Notes: generated by a model from the letters alone, not told the origin. DNA of 64,000 bases from DASXRC01 sp036506495 (GCA_036506495.1 DASXRQ010000203.1:31695-95694); one strand, 5' to 3'. Counted from the stretch's first letter, positions 8,084 through 16,963 are shown. Made by a program: numbers and translations.

Positions 8084-8742
8084 CCGACCCGCGCCATGCC
8101 CGAACACCAGGCCGGTACGCCCGCGTACGGGCTCGGATCGCCGACGTCGGTGGCCAGGCCGAATCCGACGCCCCGCTCGTCGAGCATCTTCTCCGCGGCG
8201 GAGAGCTGTCCGGTGGGCACGCCGTAGACGAGGTGGCCGTCGCCCGGGCGCGACCCGTGCCCGTTCCACCGCCGATAGTCGTCCCAGGTGCCCTCGTACA
8301 CCACGATCTGCGCGCCCAGGTCGCGGTACACCGGGTCGGTCGGCAGGCCGGGGTTGATGACGACCCGTCCCCCCACTCCGGCCCGGCGGGCGACGCGGAC
8401 CGCGAGCGCCACCGGTCCGCTGCTGAACGGGCTCGTGGGCGCCCGGTCGAAGAAGATACCGCCGACGCCATAGTCGGCCCAGCGGGCCACGTCGTCGACG
8501 ATGTCGGCCACCGCCCGAGTCGCGTACGCCAGGTCGACGTGGCCGAGCATCGGCACACGGGCGGCGAACAGATTGTCGGTCGTCGCGGCGTACACCGGGT
8601 CCCGGTCGGAGCCGGGCGGCTGCCGGCCGTGTCCGTCCTGCACCTTCATGACGACGGTGACGTCGCGGTCGCTGCTGGCCGCCGCGGCCCAGGCCGCGGG
8701 ATCCGCCAACGGGTGCACGTACAGCGGGAGCAGGATCTTCAT
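8080..8742 (-). CDS. spherulin-4-like (spherulation-specific family 4) protein
   Basis: 220-aa TIM-barrel-like protein with no signal peptide. It has the family pattern MKILLPLYVHP at the start, DNLFAARVPMLGHVDLAYATR, ARWADYGVGGIFFDRAP, INPGLPTDPVYRDLGAQIVVYE and a terminal half with LVYGVP. Spherulin-4 relatives occur in slime-mould spherulation, fungal galactosaminogalactan clusters and bacteria, and are related to GH114/GH135-type polygalactosamine hydrolases. ATG 8742 is preferred to the longer GTG-type start at 8826, which adds only low-complexity Arg/Pro residues. It sits upstream of and overlapping the GH114-like gene, pointing to a joint role in an amino-sugar polymer. Confidence 0.75.
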   Translation of the reverse strand: MKILLPLYVHPLADPAAWAAAASSDRDVTVVMKVQDGHGRQPPGSDRDPVYAATTDNLFAARVPMLGHVDLAYATRAVADIVDDVARWADYGVGGIFFDRAPTSPFSSGPVALAVRVARRAGVGGRVVINPGLPTDPVYRDLGAQIVVYEGTWDDYRRWNGHGSRPGDGHLVYGVPTGQLSAAEKMLDERGVGFGLATDVGDPSPYAGVPAWCSGMARVG

Positions 8743-8902
8743 CGGTCGCTCCGAGGTCGACGACGGCGTACGCGGGGCCGCTCTCGGGCTCGGCACGTCC
8801 GTGGTGCCAGCGCGACGACGCCTCACCCACGAGACCGGCGCTTCACCCGGCTAACGAGCCGATGGCCGTCCTTGGCACGGCCGGCCCGCACGGCGGGGCG
8901 GG

Positions 8903-9679
8903 TCAGGCCCGGCCGAAGAGCTGCGTCCAGTACGGCTGGCCGTCGCGGCCGTAGCCGAGGCCGACGCCGATGGCCTTGGCGTCGCAGTTGAGCATGTTGG
9001 CCCGGTGGCCGGCGCTGTTCAGCCACGCCGCGACCACGTCCGCGGGCGTCCGGTAGCCGACCGCGACGTTCTCGGCCATGGCCTGGGTGTACCCCACCGC
9101 CTCCGCGCGGTCCCAGGGCGTGCTGCCATCGCTGCCGGTGTGCGACATGGTGTTGGTGGCGGCCATGTCCTCGCTGTGGGCGCTCGCGGCGGTATGCAGC
9201 CGGGTATCGGTGCGCAGCGCACCGCAGCCGGCCTTGGCCCGCTCCCGGTTGGTCAGCGCCACGACGTCGTCTTCGCGTAGCTCGATCGCGGTGCGCTGCT
9301 GACCCCGGGACCGCGTGCCGCTGCCGGTCAGGGTGGGCGACGGCTTGGCCGTCTGGCGGACCCGAACCGGTGCGGCGCCGAGTGAGCCCACACCGGTCGG
9401 ACCGGGCGTCGATTCGGCAGTGCTCGCGGGCGCGGCGCGGGTCGGCGCAATCGGCTGCGGGCTGGCGGAGGACGATCTCACACCCGCCGCGGCCGAGGCT
9501 CGCAGGGGGTCATCGAGCGCGGGCCGGAGCATGGCCGCCCCGACGCCGAGGGCCAGCAGCAGGGCGGCGACGAGGACGCCGAGCGCGAGTGGGCCGGGCA
9601 GCGACGATCCGAGGTGGCGGTGCCGGCCGGACCCGCGTCGTCGAGGCGCCGACCGGTGGGGGTCGGACGGACCCAGCAC
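8903..9679 (-). CDS. membrane-anchored CAP/SCP-domain protein
   Basis: 258 aa: a basic cytoplasmic N-terminus, one membrane helix (~30-50), a Ser/Thr/Pro/Ala-rich linker (~60-130) and a C-terminal CAP domain. The domain shows VVALTNRERAKAGCGALRTD, LHTAASAHSEDMA, HTGSDGSTPWDRA, MAENVAVGY and GHRANMLNCDAKAIGVGLGY, i.e. the conserved His/Glu pairs of the YkwD-like bacterial branch. Such proteins are extracellular; their molecular function is unsettled. The GTG at 9679 is supported by a strong GGAGGTGT ribosome-binding site. It is divergent from the small coiled-coil gene at 9970. Confidence 0.9.
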   Translation of the reverse strand: MLGPSDPHRSAPRRRGSGRHRHLGSSLPGPLALGVLVAALLLALGVGAAMLRPALDDPLRASAAAGVRSSSASPQPIAPTRAAPASTAESTPGPTGVGSLGAAPVRVRQTAKPSPTLTGSGTRSRGQQRTAIELREDDVVALTNRERAKAGCGALRTDTRLHTAASAHSEDMAATNTMSHTGSDGSTPWDRAEAVGYTQAMAENVAVGYRTPADVVAAWLNSAGHRANMLNCDAKAIGVGLGYGRDGQPYWTQLFGRA

Positions 9680-9825
9680 GGGACACCTCCGGGGGATGTG
9701 GCGGGGGGTGATCGCGGCCCGACGCTACGCGCGCACCGGGAACGCGGGCAACGTTCGGCCGGATACCTTAAGGACCAGCTAAGACGCCGGCCGCCGCCCC
9801 CGCCGGCGCGCCGGAGCCTCGGCGC

Positions 9826-9857
9826 TTGACGAAGTGCCAGCCTCGGCGGACTATAGA
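9826..9857 (+). promoter_or_regulatory. possible promoter for the small coiled-coil gene
   Basis: TTGACG at 9826-9831 is followed by GACTATAGA at 9849-9857. GACTAT gives a 17-nt spacer; TATAGA would give 20. The site is ~110 bp upstream of the 9970 start and is the only TTGAC in this 290-bp divergent region. Confidence 0.4.
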
Positions 9858-9969
9858 GGTTGTCGCCAGTCGCGCCCGACCATGCCCGCGAAACGGGCGT
9901 GGGGTCGTCGCGAAATAACTGGGCGCGCGTTGGCCGGCCAAATCCGGCAGCGCATGACAAGGAGACAGC

Positions 9970-10164
9970 ATGGCGAAGGCCCTCTATGGCCACGTTGGGA
10001 GTGCGCCCGACCGGCGACTGCTCGACGAGGTCACCCGTCTGCGTGCCAGGGTGCAGGCGTTGGAGTTCGAGGTCACCCGGTTGCGAGCCGAAAATGACCG
10101 GCTCAAGGCGGCGGCCGCCGAGGCGGACGATCTGCTCCGGATAGCCGAACCGGCCCTGACCTGA
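9970..10164 (+). CDS. small coiled-coil protein, function unknown
   Basis: 64-aa protein with a well-placed ribosome-binding site (AAGGAGACAGC before ATG). After MAKALYGHVGSAPDRRLLDEV the centre is a leucine/valine heptad coiled coil: VTRLRARVQALEFEVTRL then RAENDRLKAAAAEADDLL. There are no cysteines and no signal or membrane segment. Short proteins of this composition are widespread in actinobacteria without a known function. It may oligomerise or bind a partner coiled coil. The spacing to smc (356 bp) with a large hairpin between argues that it is a separate transcription unit. Confidence 0.85.
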   Translation: MAKALYGHVGSAPDRRLLDEVTRLRARVQALEFEVTRLRAENDRLKAAAAEADDLLRIAEPALT

Positions 10165-10302
10165 CGTCCGGGCGCCGGCCTGTCCGGCGCCCACCGCCCA
10201 TCCTGACCCGCATCACCGGACGCGCGCCGACACGATTGTGCCGGCGCGCAGTTTTTTGCCCACGATGCGGCGATTCGCGCCGAAACAAGGCTGCCTCCCG
10301 CC

Positions 10303-10364
10303 GCCGATCTAGGGCGAATTCTGGTGGTTGGAGATCTACTAACCAGTATTCGCCCTAGATCGGC
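10303..10364. repeat. 62-bp palindromic repeat element, copy 1
   Basis: Arms GCCGATCTAGGGCGAAT (10303-10319) and its exact complement (10348-10364), then a T-T mismatch, then CTGGT (10321-10325) with ACCAG (10342-10346). The loop contains GGAGATCTACTAAC (10330-10343). A second element with different stem sequence but the same loop motif and end sequence lies at 45877-45939. No coding potential is seen. It fills much of the 356-bp gap between the coiled-coil gene and smc; the rest of the gap shows only a weak TAACCT -10 box at 10445-10450. Confidence 0.9.
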
Positions 10365-10520
10365 AAGAAAGGAGGCGGAGCCCTTGCCCGTCCTTTGCGT
10401 CGCTGGCGGCGCGCGCCGCGCGGTTGTGGCACGCCGGCCCGGGGTAACCTCGCGATGGCGGCCAACCGGCGGCCGGCGCCCGATCGTGGGCGGGCCTGCG
10501 CACACCATTCCCGGAGATCT

Positions 10521-13500
10521 GTGCACCTCAAGAGCCTGACGGTGAAGGGCTTCAAATCCTTCGCCTCCGCCACGACGTTGAAGCTGGAGCCGGGCATCAC
10601 CTGTGTGGTGGGGCCGAACGGCACCGGCAAGTCCAACGTCGTCGACGCGATCGCGTGGGTGCTCGGAGAGCAGGGCGCCAAGACGCTGCGCGGCGGAAAG
10701 ATGGAGGACGTGATCTTCGCCGGTACGGCCGGTCGGGCCCCGTTGGGCCGTGCCGAGGTCACCCTCACGATCGACAACACCGACGGTGCACTCCCGATCG
10801 ACTACACCGAGGTGTCGATCACGCGTCGGATGTTCCGGTCCGGCGAGAGCGAGTACGAGATCAACGGCAACTCGTGCCGCCTGCTCGACATACAGGAGCT
10901 GCTCTCCGACTCGGGCATAGGCCGCGAGATGCACGTGATCGTGGGGCAGGGTCAGCTCGACGCGATCCTGCACGCCAAACCGGAGGACCGCCGGGCGTTC
11001 ATCGAGGAGGCCGCGGGCGTACTCAAACACCGCAAGCGCAAGGAGAAGGCGCTGCGGAAGCTCGACGCAATGCAGGCGAACCTGAACCGGCTCACCGATC
11101 TCACCGCCGAGCTGCGCCGCCAGCTCAAGCCGCTGGGCCGGCAGGCCGAGGTCGCCCGGCGGGCGGCGGGCATCCAGGCCGACCTGCGCGACGCCCGGCT
11201 GCGGCTGCTCGCCGACGACCTGAACACGCTTCGAGGCACGCTCGACAAGGAGATCGCCGACGAGACCGCGCTCCGGCAACGTCGCGAGCAGGTTGAGCGG
11301 GACCACGGCCGCGTCCAGCGGCGGCTGACCGAACTGGAGGACGGGCTGGCCGAGGACGCGCCGCTGCTCGCGTCCGCGCAGGAAACCTGGTACCGGCTCG
11401 CCGCGCTGCAGGAGCGATTCCGGTCGACCGAGCAGCTAGCCAGCGAGCGGCTGCGGCACCTGTCCGCGACGCCGGAGGACGAGCGATCCGGCCGCGACCC
11501 GGAACGGTTGGCCGCCGATGCCGAGAGTGTCCGCGCGCAGGAGGCGAGTCTTCGCTCGGCGCTCGAGGAGGACCAGGCCCACCTGGCCGAGGTGGTCGCG
11601 CGCCGCGAGGAGCTGGAGATCCAGCTCGCCCGGGCCGAGCGCGATCTGATCGTCGCGGCCAAGGCGATCGCGGACCGACGGGAGGGACTGGCCAAGCTCG
11701 CCGGGCGGGTGAGCGCGGCCCGGGCCCGGTCGACGAGCGCGGCCGAGGAGACAGCCCGGCTCGCGGAGGCGCACGCCGATGCCCGGGCCCGGGCCGAGCG
11801 GGCGCGGGCCGAGCTGGACGCGCTCGCCGCGCGGTCGTCCGCGGCCGACCGCGACAACGCCGACGTGGACGCGCGGCACGCCGAGGCTGTCGCGGCGCAC
11901 GAGGCCGCCGTGGCGCTGGTGGGCGACCTGACGGATGCCCAGCGTACGGCCGAGAAGGACGCGACCGGCTGGCGCGCCCGGGAGGAGGCCCTCGCACTGG
12001 GGCTGCGCCGCAAGGACGGGGCCGGTGCGCTGCTGGCCCGCGCGGACCAGGTACCCGGCCTGTTGGGCAGCGTCGCCGCGCTGCTGACGGTGGAGCCCGG
12101 GTGCGAGGCCGCGCTCGCCGCTGCCCTCGGCGGACTCGCGGACGCGGTGGCCGTCGCCGGGGTGGACGAGGCGGCCGAGGCGATGCGCCTTCTCAAGATC
12201 CAGGACGCCGGACGCGCGGACCTGCTCGTGGGCGGCGCCGCCGGGCCCGGCATGATCGGGTCCGACGACGCTCTGCGCCCGGCCCTGCCCGAGGGCGCCC
12301 GCTGGGCCCCGGACGTCGTGCGCTGCCCGGCCTCGGTGCGGCCCGCGGTCCATCGGGCGCTGCGCGACGTGGTGCTCGTGTCCGGCCTCGAGGCCGCCGG
12401 CCGCCTCGTCGCGAGGAACCCAGAGCTGCGGGCGGTAACTCCCGACGGTGACGTGGTGGGCGCGTACGCCGCGGCCGGCGGCTCGGCCAAGCCAGCCAGC
12501 TTCATCGAAGTGCAGGTGGCGGTCGAGGAGGCTCGCGTCAAGCGATCCGCGGCCGAGAAGGTCATGGCGGAGGTGCGGGAACGACTTTCCGCGGCCCGCG
12601 ACGAGGTCGTGGCGCGCACGCACGCGGTCGACGTCGCGGCCGCCGCCGCGCGTGCGGCCGAGGCGCAACGCAACGCCGCGGCCCGCCGGCTCGCGGAGCT
12701 CGGCGCGGCCGCCCGATCGGCTAAGGCCGAGGCCGACCGGCTCGCCGCCGCGCGGTCCAGCGCGGAGCGGGCCCGCGACGAGGACCTCGCCGGCCTCGGC
12801 GAACTGGAGGATCGGCTCCGGCTGGCGGAGGCCACCCCGCTGGACGAGGAGCCGTCGACCGAGGAGCGCGACCAGCTGGCCGCGTCGGTGCCGCAGGCCC
12901 GGCAGAACGAGATGGAGGTACGCCTCGCGGTGCGTACGGCCGAGGAGCGCGTCGCCTCGCTCGCCGGCCGGGCCGAGTCGCTCGCCCGCCAGGCCGCTGC
13001 CGAGCGGGCCGCTCGTGAGCGTGCCGCGGCCCGGCGCGCGGCGCGCGCTCGCGGTGCTGGGATCGCCCGCGCCGTCGAGGTGGGCGCCCGTGAGGCGCTC
13101 GCCCGCGTCGCGGTGTCGCTGACGACGGCCGAGCGCCTCCGGGACGCCATCGCCGCCGCCCGGTCCGCACGCGAGGCCGAGCTGTCCGAGGTACGCGCCG
13201 CGGCGAAGGCGCTCGGCGCCGACCTGGAGCGGCTGACCAGCGAGGTACACCGGGACGAGGTCGCCCGCGCCGAGCAGCGGCTGCGCGTCGAGCAGCTCGA
13301 GGCGAAGGCGGCCGAGGACTTCGGGCTGGACGTCGAGACGTTGGTCTCCGAGTACGGGCCGGACCAGCCCGTCCCGCCCACCCGGGCCGAGATCGTCTCG
13401 GCCGAGCAGGCCGACAAGCCGGTGCCGCGGCCCGCGCCGTACGACCGGGCCACCCAGGAGAAGCGCGCCGCCAAGGCGGAGCGGGACCTGGCGCTGCTCG

Positions 13501-14102
13501 GCAAGGTGAACCCGCTGGCCCTGGAGGAGTTCGCCGCACTCGAGGAGCGGTTCAAATTCCTCTCCGACCAGCTGGAGGACCTCAAGGCCACCCGACGCGA
13601 CCTGCTTACCGTTGTCAAGGACGTCGACGAACGCATCCTCGAGGTCTTCTCCAGCGCGTACGAGGACACCGCGCGCGAGTTCGAGGAGGTCTTCCGGGTG
13701 CTGTTCCCCGGCGGCGAGGGCCGGCTGGTGCTGACCGACCCCGAGGACATGCTCGCCACCGGCGTGGAGGTCGAGGCGCGACCGCCCGGCAAGAAGATCA
13801 AGCGACTGTCGTTGCTGTCCGGCGGCGAGCGGTCGTTGACCGCCATCGCGCTGCTCTGCGCGATCTTCCGGGCGCGGCCGAGCCCGTTCTACATCTTGGA
13901 CGAGGTCGAGGCGGCGCTCGACGACGTGAACCTCGGCCGGCTGCTCAGGCTCATGGAGCAGCTCCGCGAGCACAGCCAGCTGATCATCATCACGCACCAG
14001 AAGCGCACCATGGAGATCGCCGACGGGCTGTACGGCGTCACGATGCGCAGCGGCCTCACCGAGGTCATCAGCCAGCGACTGCGCCACGACGAGCACGAGT
14101 AG
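10521..14102 (+). CDS. smc: chromosome segregation ATPase SMC
   Basis: 1193-aa condensin subunit that compacts and segregates the chromosome as a dimer with ScpA/ScpB. The N-terminal head has Walker A GPNGTGKSN (~31-39) and QGQLDAIL; long coiled coils (~170-480 and ~660-1000) flank a globular hinge (~500-650, including GLLGSVAALLTVEPGCEAAL); the C-terminal head has the ABC signature LLSGGERSLTAIALL (~1098) and Walker B FYILDEVEAALDD. GTG 10521 is chosen since VHLKSLTVKGFKSFA is the canonical SMC start. Coiled-coil segments are very rich in Ala, Arg and Glu. ScpA/ScpB are not in this window. Confidence 0.98.
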   Translation: MHLKSLTVKGFKSFASATTLKLEPGITCVVGPNGTGKSNVVDAIAWVLGEQGAKTLRGGKMEDVIFAGTAGRAPLGRAEVTLTIDNTDGALPIDYTEVSITRRMFRSGESEYEINGNSCRLLDIQELLSDSGIGREMHVIVGQGQLDAILHAKPEDRRAFIEEAAGVLKHRKRKEKALRKLDAMQANLNRLTDLTAELRRQLKPLGRQAEVARRAAGIQADLRDARLRLLADDLNTLRGTLDKEIADETALRQRREQVERDHGRVQRRLTELEDGLAEDAPLLASAQETWYRLAALQERFRSTEQLASERLRHLSATPEDERSGRDPERLAADAESVRAQEASLRSALEEDQAHLAEVVARREELEIQLARAERDLIVAAKAIADRREGLAKLAGRVSAARARSTSAAEETARLAEAHADARARAERARAELDALAARSSAADRDNADVDARHAEAVAAHEAAVALVGDLTDAQRTAEKDATGWRAREEALALGLRRKDGAGALLARADQVPGLLGSVAALLTVEPGCEAALAAALGGLADAVAVAGVDEAAEAMRLLKIQDAGRADLLVGGAAGPGMIGSDDALRPALPEGARWAPDVVRCPASVRPAVHRALRDVVLVSGLEAAGRLVARNPELRAVTPDGDVVGAYAAAGGSAKPASFIEVQVAVEEARVKRSAAEKVMAEVRERLSAARDEVVARTHAVDVAAAAARAAEAQRNAAARRLAELGAAARSAKAEADRLAAARSSAERARDEDLAGLGELEDRLRLAEATPLDEEPSTEERDQLAASVPQARQNEMEVRLAVRTAEERVASLAGRAESLARQAAAERAARERAAARRAARARGAGIARAVEVGAREALARVAVSLTTAERLRDAIAAARSAREAELSEVRAAAKALGADLERLTSEVHRDEVARAEQRLRVEQLEAKAAEDFGLDVETLVSEYGPDQPVPPTRAEIVSAEQADKPVPRPAPYDRATQEKRAAKAERDLALLGKVNPLALEEFAALEERFKFLSDQLEDLKATRRDLLTVVKDVDERILEVFSSAYEDTAREFEEVFRVLFPGGEGRLVLTDPEDMLATGVEVEARPPGKKIKRLSLLSGGERSLTAIALLCAIFRARPSPFYILDEVEAALDDVNLGRLLRLMEQLREHSQLIIITHQKRTMEIADGLYGVTMRSGLTEVISQRLRHDEHE

Positions 14103-14141
14103 ACAGAGATTGACAGGCTGCTCGCGGGCGCGTAGCTGCCG

Positions 14142-14663
14142 TCACTCGCCCGTCGCGCCGTCGATGGCCTCCCGGATCAGGTCGGCGTGGCCGTTGTGCC
14201 GGGCGTACTCCTCGATCATGTGCAGATACACCCAGCGCAGGCTCAGCTGCGCGCCCGTCCTCGGGTGCACGAACGTCTCGTCCAGCCCGCGCCCGGCTAC
14301 CACCTTGCGACAGAGGTCGACTTCTGCGACGTACGCGGCGAAATCGGCCTCCGCGTCGGCGTTGTCGAGCTCGTCGAAGTCGGCGTCCGGGCTTGCGTCG
14401 GTGAAGTAGAGCGGGTCGACGTCTTCGCCGGTGAAGCGGCGGCGGAACCAGCTTCGCTCCACGTCGGCGAGGTGGCGGACCAGACCGAGGAGGGTGAGGT
14501 TCGACGACTCGACGGCGTGCCGCTTGAGCTGGTCCGCGGGGAGACCGGAGCACTTCCACAGGAGCGTCTGGCGGTGGTAGTCGAGGTAACCGTCCAGGGA
14601 CGCCCGCTCGTCGGCGTGCTCCGGTGGATCCGTGCGGTGTGCCTCGGGTGCGGTCCACGTCAT
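14142..14663 (-). CDS. DinB-family (DUF664) protein
   Basis: 173-aa helical protein of the DinB/YfiT metal-binding four-helix-bundle superfamily. LDGYLDYHRQTLLWKCSGL, LLGLVRHLADVERSWFRRRF and WVYLHMIEEYARHNGHADLI carry the expected three histidines (H in RHLADVE, and H..H in the EEYARHNGH segment). Some superfamily members are thiol-dependent transferases using mycothiol or bacillithiol; this protein's substrate is unknown. The start has a CAGGAT -10-like box 8 nt upstream and no ribosome-binding site, so it is probably leaderless. It is convergent with smc. Confidence 0.88.
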   Translation of the reverse strand: MTWTAPEAHRTDPPEHADERASLDGYLDYHRQTLLWKCSGLPADQLKRHAVESSNLTLLGLVRHLADVERSWFRRRFTGEDVDPLYFTDASPDADFDELDNADAEADFAAYVAEVDLCRKVVAGRGLDETFVHPRTGAQLSLRWVYLHMIEEYARHNGHADLIREAIDGATGE

Positions 14664-14671
14664 GGCGTCCG

Positions 14672-14677
14672 ATCCTG
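14672..14677 (-). promoter_or_regulatory. -10 box for a leaderless DinB-family transcript
   Basis: Reading leftward, CAGGAT ends 8 nt before the ATG at 14663, which would put the transcription start on or next to the start codon. Confidence 0.5.
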
Positions 14678-14705
14678 CCAGACGACCGACGAATCACGAC
14701 CACAG

Positions 14706-14720
14706 GTCCATGATCGACGG
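14706..14720. repeat. dispersed GTCCATGATCGACGG motif
   Basis: The same 15 bases occur at 45927-45941 inside the second 62-bp palindromic element. CCGATC at 14669-14674 lies ~35 bp to the left, so this may be a degraded copy with CCTG/CAGG inner pairing. Confidence 0.5.
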
Positions 14721-14807
14721 GCGCCGCGCGGTCGGCCGGAGTGATGCACACCGCGTGCGCTTCGGTGCGATGTCACAGCGATGAGCCGCGTCTGCCAGGA
14801 TTCCCGC

Positions 14808-15935
14808 ATGGAGTACCTCGTCGCCGCGCTGATCATCATGGGCGTTGTGCTGCTGGGCTGGCTCGCGCTGGTCACGCCGCGGCTGCGACGCCGGCCCCCG
14901 CCACCGACGGGTACCCCCACCGCGCCACCGGCGGAGATCTCCGCCCCCCGGGCGCCGCCGGTCCCACCGGAAGCCCCGCCCGAGGCACCGGCCCTGGAGA
15001 CCCCGGAGCCGACCGCCGGCCGGCTGGTGCGGCTGCGGGCCCGACTGGCCCGCTCGCAGAATGTCTTCGGCAAGGGCCTGCTCGGCCTGCTCTCCCGCGA
15101 CCGCCTGGACGAGGAGGCGTGGGAGGAGATCGAAGACAGCCTGATCACCGCGGACGTCGGCGTCGACGCCACCCGCGAGATCGTGGACCGGCTCCGCGAG
15201 CAGACCAAGGTGCTCGGGACCAGTAACCCGGCCGAGCTGCGCGGGCTGCTCGCGGCGGAGCTGGTAAACGCGCTCGACCCGTCGCTGGACCGTTCGTTGC
15301 GGGCCACTCCGCACGGCGAGAACCCGGCCGTCATGCTGGTCGTCGGCGTGAACGGTTCCGGCAAGACCACCACGTGTGGAAAGATCGCGCGGGTGCTGGT
15401 CGCCGACGGACACACGGTCGTGCTGGGCGCGGCCGACACATTCCGAGCGGCCGCCGCCGACCAGCTCGCGACCTGGGCCGGCCGGGTCGGCGCCGAGGTG
15501 GTCCGCGGCAGGGAGGGCGGCGACCCGGCGGCGGTGGCGTTCGACGCGGTCCGCCGCGGCATCGACGCGAAGGTCGACACCGTGGTGGTGGACACCGCGG
15601 GACGGTTGCAGAACAAGGTCGGCCTGATGGACGAGCTTGGCAAGGTCAAGCGGGTGGTGGAGAAGCACGGCCCGGTCGACGAGACTCTCTTGGTGCTGGA
15701 TGCGACGACCGGACAGAACGGCCTCGAACAGGCCCGGGTGTTCACCGAGGTGGTGGACGTGACCGGCGTGGTGCTGACGAAGCTGGACGGAACTGCGAAG
15801 GGCGGGATTGTCATCGCTGTGCAGCGCAAGCTGGGCATTCCGGTAAAGCTGGTCGGACTGGGGGAGGGGCCCGACGACCTTGCGCCGTTCGACCCGGCAC
15901 AGTTCGTGGACGCGCTCGTCGGCACGGACGCGTAG
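14808..15935 (+). CDS. ftsY: signal recognition particle receptor FtsY
   Basis: 375-aa SRP receptor GTPase that docks ribosome-nascent-chain-SRP complexes at the membrane. It has an N-terminal membrane helix (MEYLVAALIIMGVVLLGWLAL), a Pro-rich linker (~30-75), the N domain, and a G domain with G1 GVNGSGKTTT (~180), DTFRAAAADQL, G3 DTAGR (~262), TKLDGTAKGG and GLGEGPDDLAPF. The real N-terminal helix resembles other actinobacterial FtsY and supports ATG 14808. A CAGGAT box lies 6 nt before the ATG. Its partner Ffh is encoded at 27.9 kb. Confidence 0.97.
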   Translation: MEYLVAALIIMGVVLLGWLALVTPRLRRRPPPPTGTPTAPPAEISAPRAPPVPPEAPPEAPALETPEPTAGRLVRLRARLARSQNVFGKGLLGLLSRDRLDEEAWEEIEDSLITADVGVDATREIVDRLREQTKVLGTSNPAELRGLLAAELVNALDPSLDRSLRATPHGENPAVMLVVGVNGSGKTTTCGKIARVLVADGHTVVLGAADTFRAAAADQLATWAGRVGAEVVRGREGGDPAAVAFDAVRRGIDAKVDTVVVDTAGRLQNKVGLMDELGKVKRVVEKHGPVDETLLVLDATTGQNGLEQARVFTEVVDVTGVVLTKLDGTAKGGIVIAVQRKLGIPVKLVGLGEGPDDLAPFDPAQFVDALVGTDA

Positions 15936-15941
15936 CCTCGG

Positions 15942-16790
15942 GTGACTTACATCGACAGCGCCTCGGACCGTTCCTGGCCGCCGCCGCTCGGGAGGCCGTA
16001 CGTGACCCAGCAGGAGATCCCGCTGCGCGGCGGGAACGTCAGCACGGTGGTGCGTGTCGGCGACACCGTCCGGCGCAACACCGGGCCGTGGACACCGGCC
16101 GTGCACTCCCTGCTGAGACACCTCGAGAATGTCGGCTACACCGGCTCGCCGCGGGCGCTCGGCCTCGATGAGCGTGGCCGCGAGGTGCTGTCCTATCTGG
16201 AGGGTGAGTGCGGGGAGTACCCGCTCGGCGCACACTGGGTGACCGACGAGGCACTGGTGACCGTCGCGACGATGCTGCGGATGTTTCACGACGCGCAGTA
16301 CGGGTTCCAGCCACCGCCCGGCGCCGTCTGGCGCTCGTTCGGCCCGCCGCCGCCCGACACCGAGGTGATCTGCCACCACGACGCGGCGCCGCACAACGTC
16401 ATCTGGCGGCCCGACGGCACGCTCGCCCTCATCGACTTCGACCTCGCCTCGCCCGGCGCCCGGATCTACGACGTTGCGTACGCGGCCTGGACCTGGGTGC
16501 CGCTGTTCTCCGATCGAGACTCGGTCACGCTCGGCTGGCAGCGGCCCGACCGGGCCCGCCGGCTGCGGCTCTTCGCTGAGGCGTACGGGCTGATCCCGGG
16601 CGACCGGCACCGGCTGGTCCGCACGATACGGAAGCGGATCGTGGACCATGTCGAGGGCATCCGACGGATGGCCGCCGCCGGGGACCCGGCCTTCGTCCGC
16701 ATCGTCGACAAGGGGCACCTGCGACGCCCGATGCGCGACCTGCGGCTGCTCGACTACGAGCGGCACAGCCTGGAGTACGCCCTGAGATAG
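15942..16790 (+). CDS. aminoglycoside phosphotransferase-family kinase
   Basis: 282-aa kinase-like protein of the APH superfamily. It retains the Brenner-type catalytic loop CHHDAAPHNVIW (catalytic Asp and Asn) and the DFG-like ALIDFDLASPGARIYDVAY. The first ~60 residues contain VRRNTGPWTPAVHSLLRHL. The GTG at 15942 lies 6 bp after ftsY, so it may be cotranscribed. Such proteins phosphorylate small hydroxyl-bearing metabolites; resistance to an antibiotic cannot be claimed from sequence. The next gene, amtB, starts 360 bp later. Confidence 0.85.
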   Translation: MTYIDSASDRSWPPPLGRPYVTQQEIPLRGGNVSTVVRVGDTVRRNTGPWTPAVHSLLRHLENVGYTGSPRALGLDERGREVLSYLEGECGEYPLGAHWVTDEALVTVATMLRMFHDAQYGFQPPPGAVWRSFGPPPPDTEVICHHDAAPHNVIWRPDGTLALIDFDLASPGARIYDVAYAAWTWVPLFSDRDSVTLGWQRPDRARRLRLFAEAYGLIPGDRHRLVRTIRKRIVDHVEGIRRMAAAGDPAFVRIVDKGHLRRPMRDLRLLDYERHSLEYALR

Positions 16791-16835
16791 TCCCCCCGGG
16801 GCGCCGCGGCGGTCGACCCGCCGGATATGTCGCAA

Positions 16836-16963
16836 GCACCTACGAGACCTGACCGCATGTATGGATCGGGTGAGGGCGCGGTCGTGGCTGAGTCGCGCAA
16901 CCGGCGCCCGGCCGTGCCCCGAGCAGAGCCCGATTCATACATGCGGTCAGGTCTCGTAGGTGC
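16836..16963. repeat. 128-bp element with 35-bp inverted terminal arms
   Basis: The left arm (16836-16870, beginning GCACCTACGAGACC) and right arm (16929-16963) are inverted copies matching at 34 of 35 positions, around a 58-bp spacer with no obvious function. The trinucleotide CAA occurs immediately outside both ends. It lies between the phosphotransferase stop and the GlnR-type boxes of amtB. The length and near-identity of the arms suggest a non-autonomous mobile element or a large cruciform/hairpin. Confidence 0.88.

Noticed and set aside
10952..13846. Long open frame on the strand opposite smc (964 codons)
   Set aside because: It is an antisense shadow caused by extreme GC bias at third positions; the + frame shows a complete SMC with Walker A and ABC signature motifs.
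15942..16790. Antibiotic resistance gene (aminoglycoside phosphotransferase)
   Set aside because: Only the kinase fold is supported; chromosomal APH-like proteins act on many small molecules and no resistance context is present.
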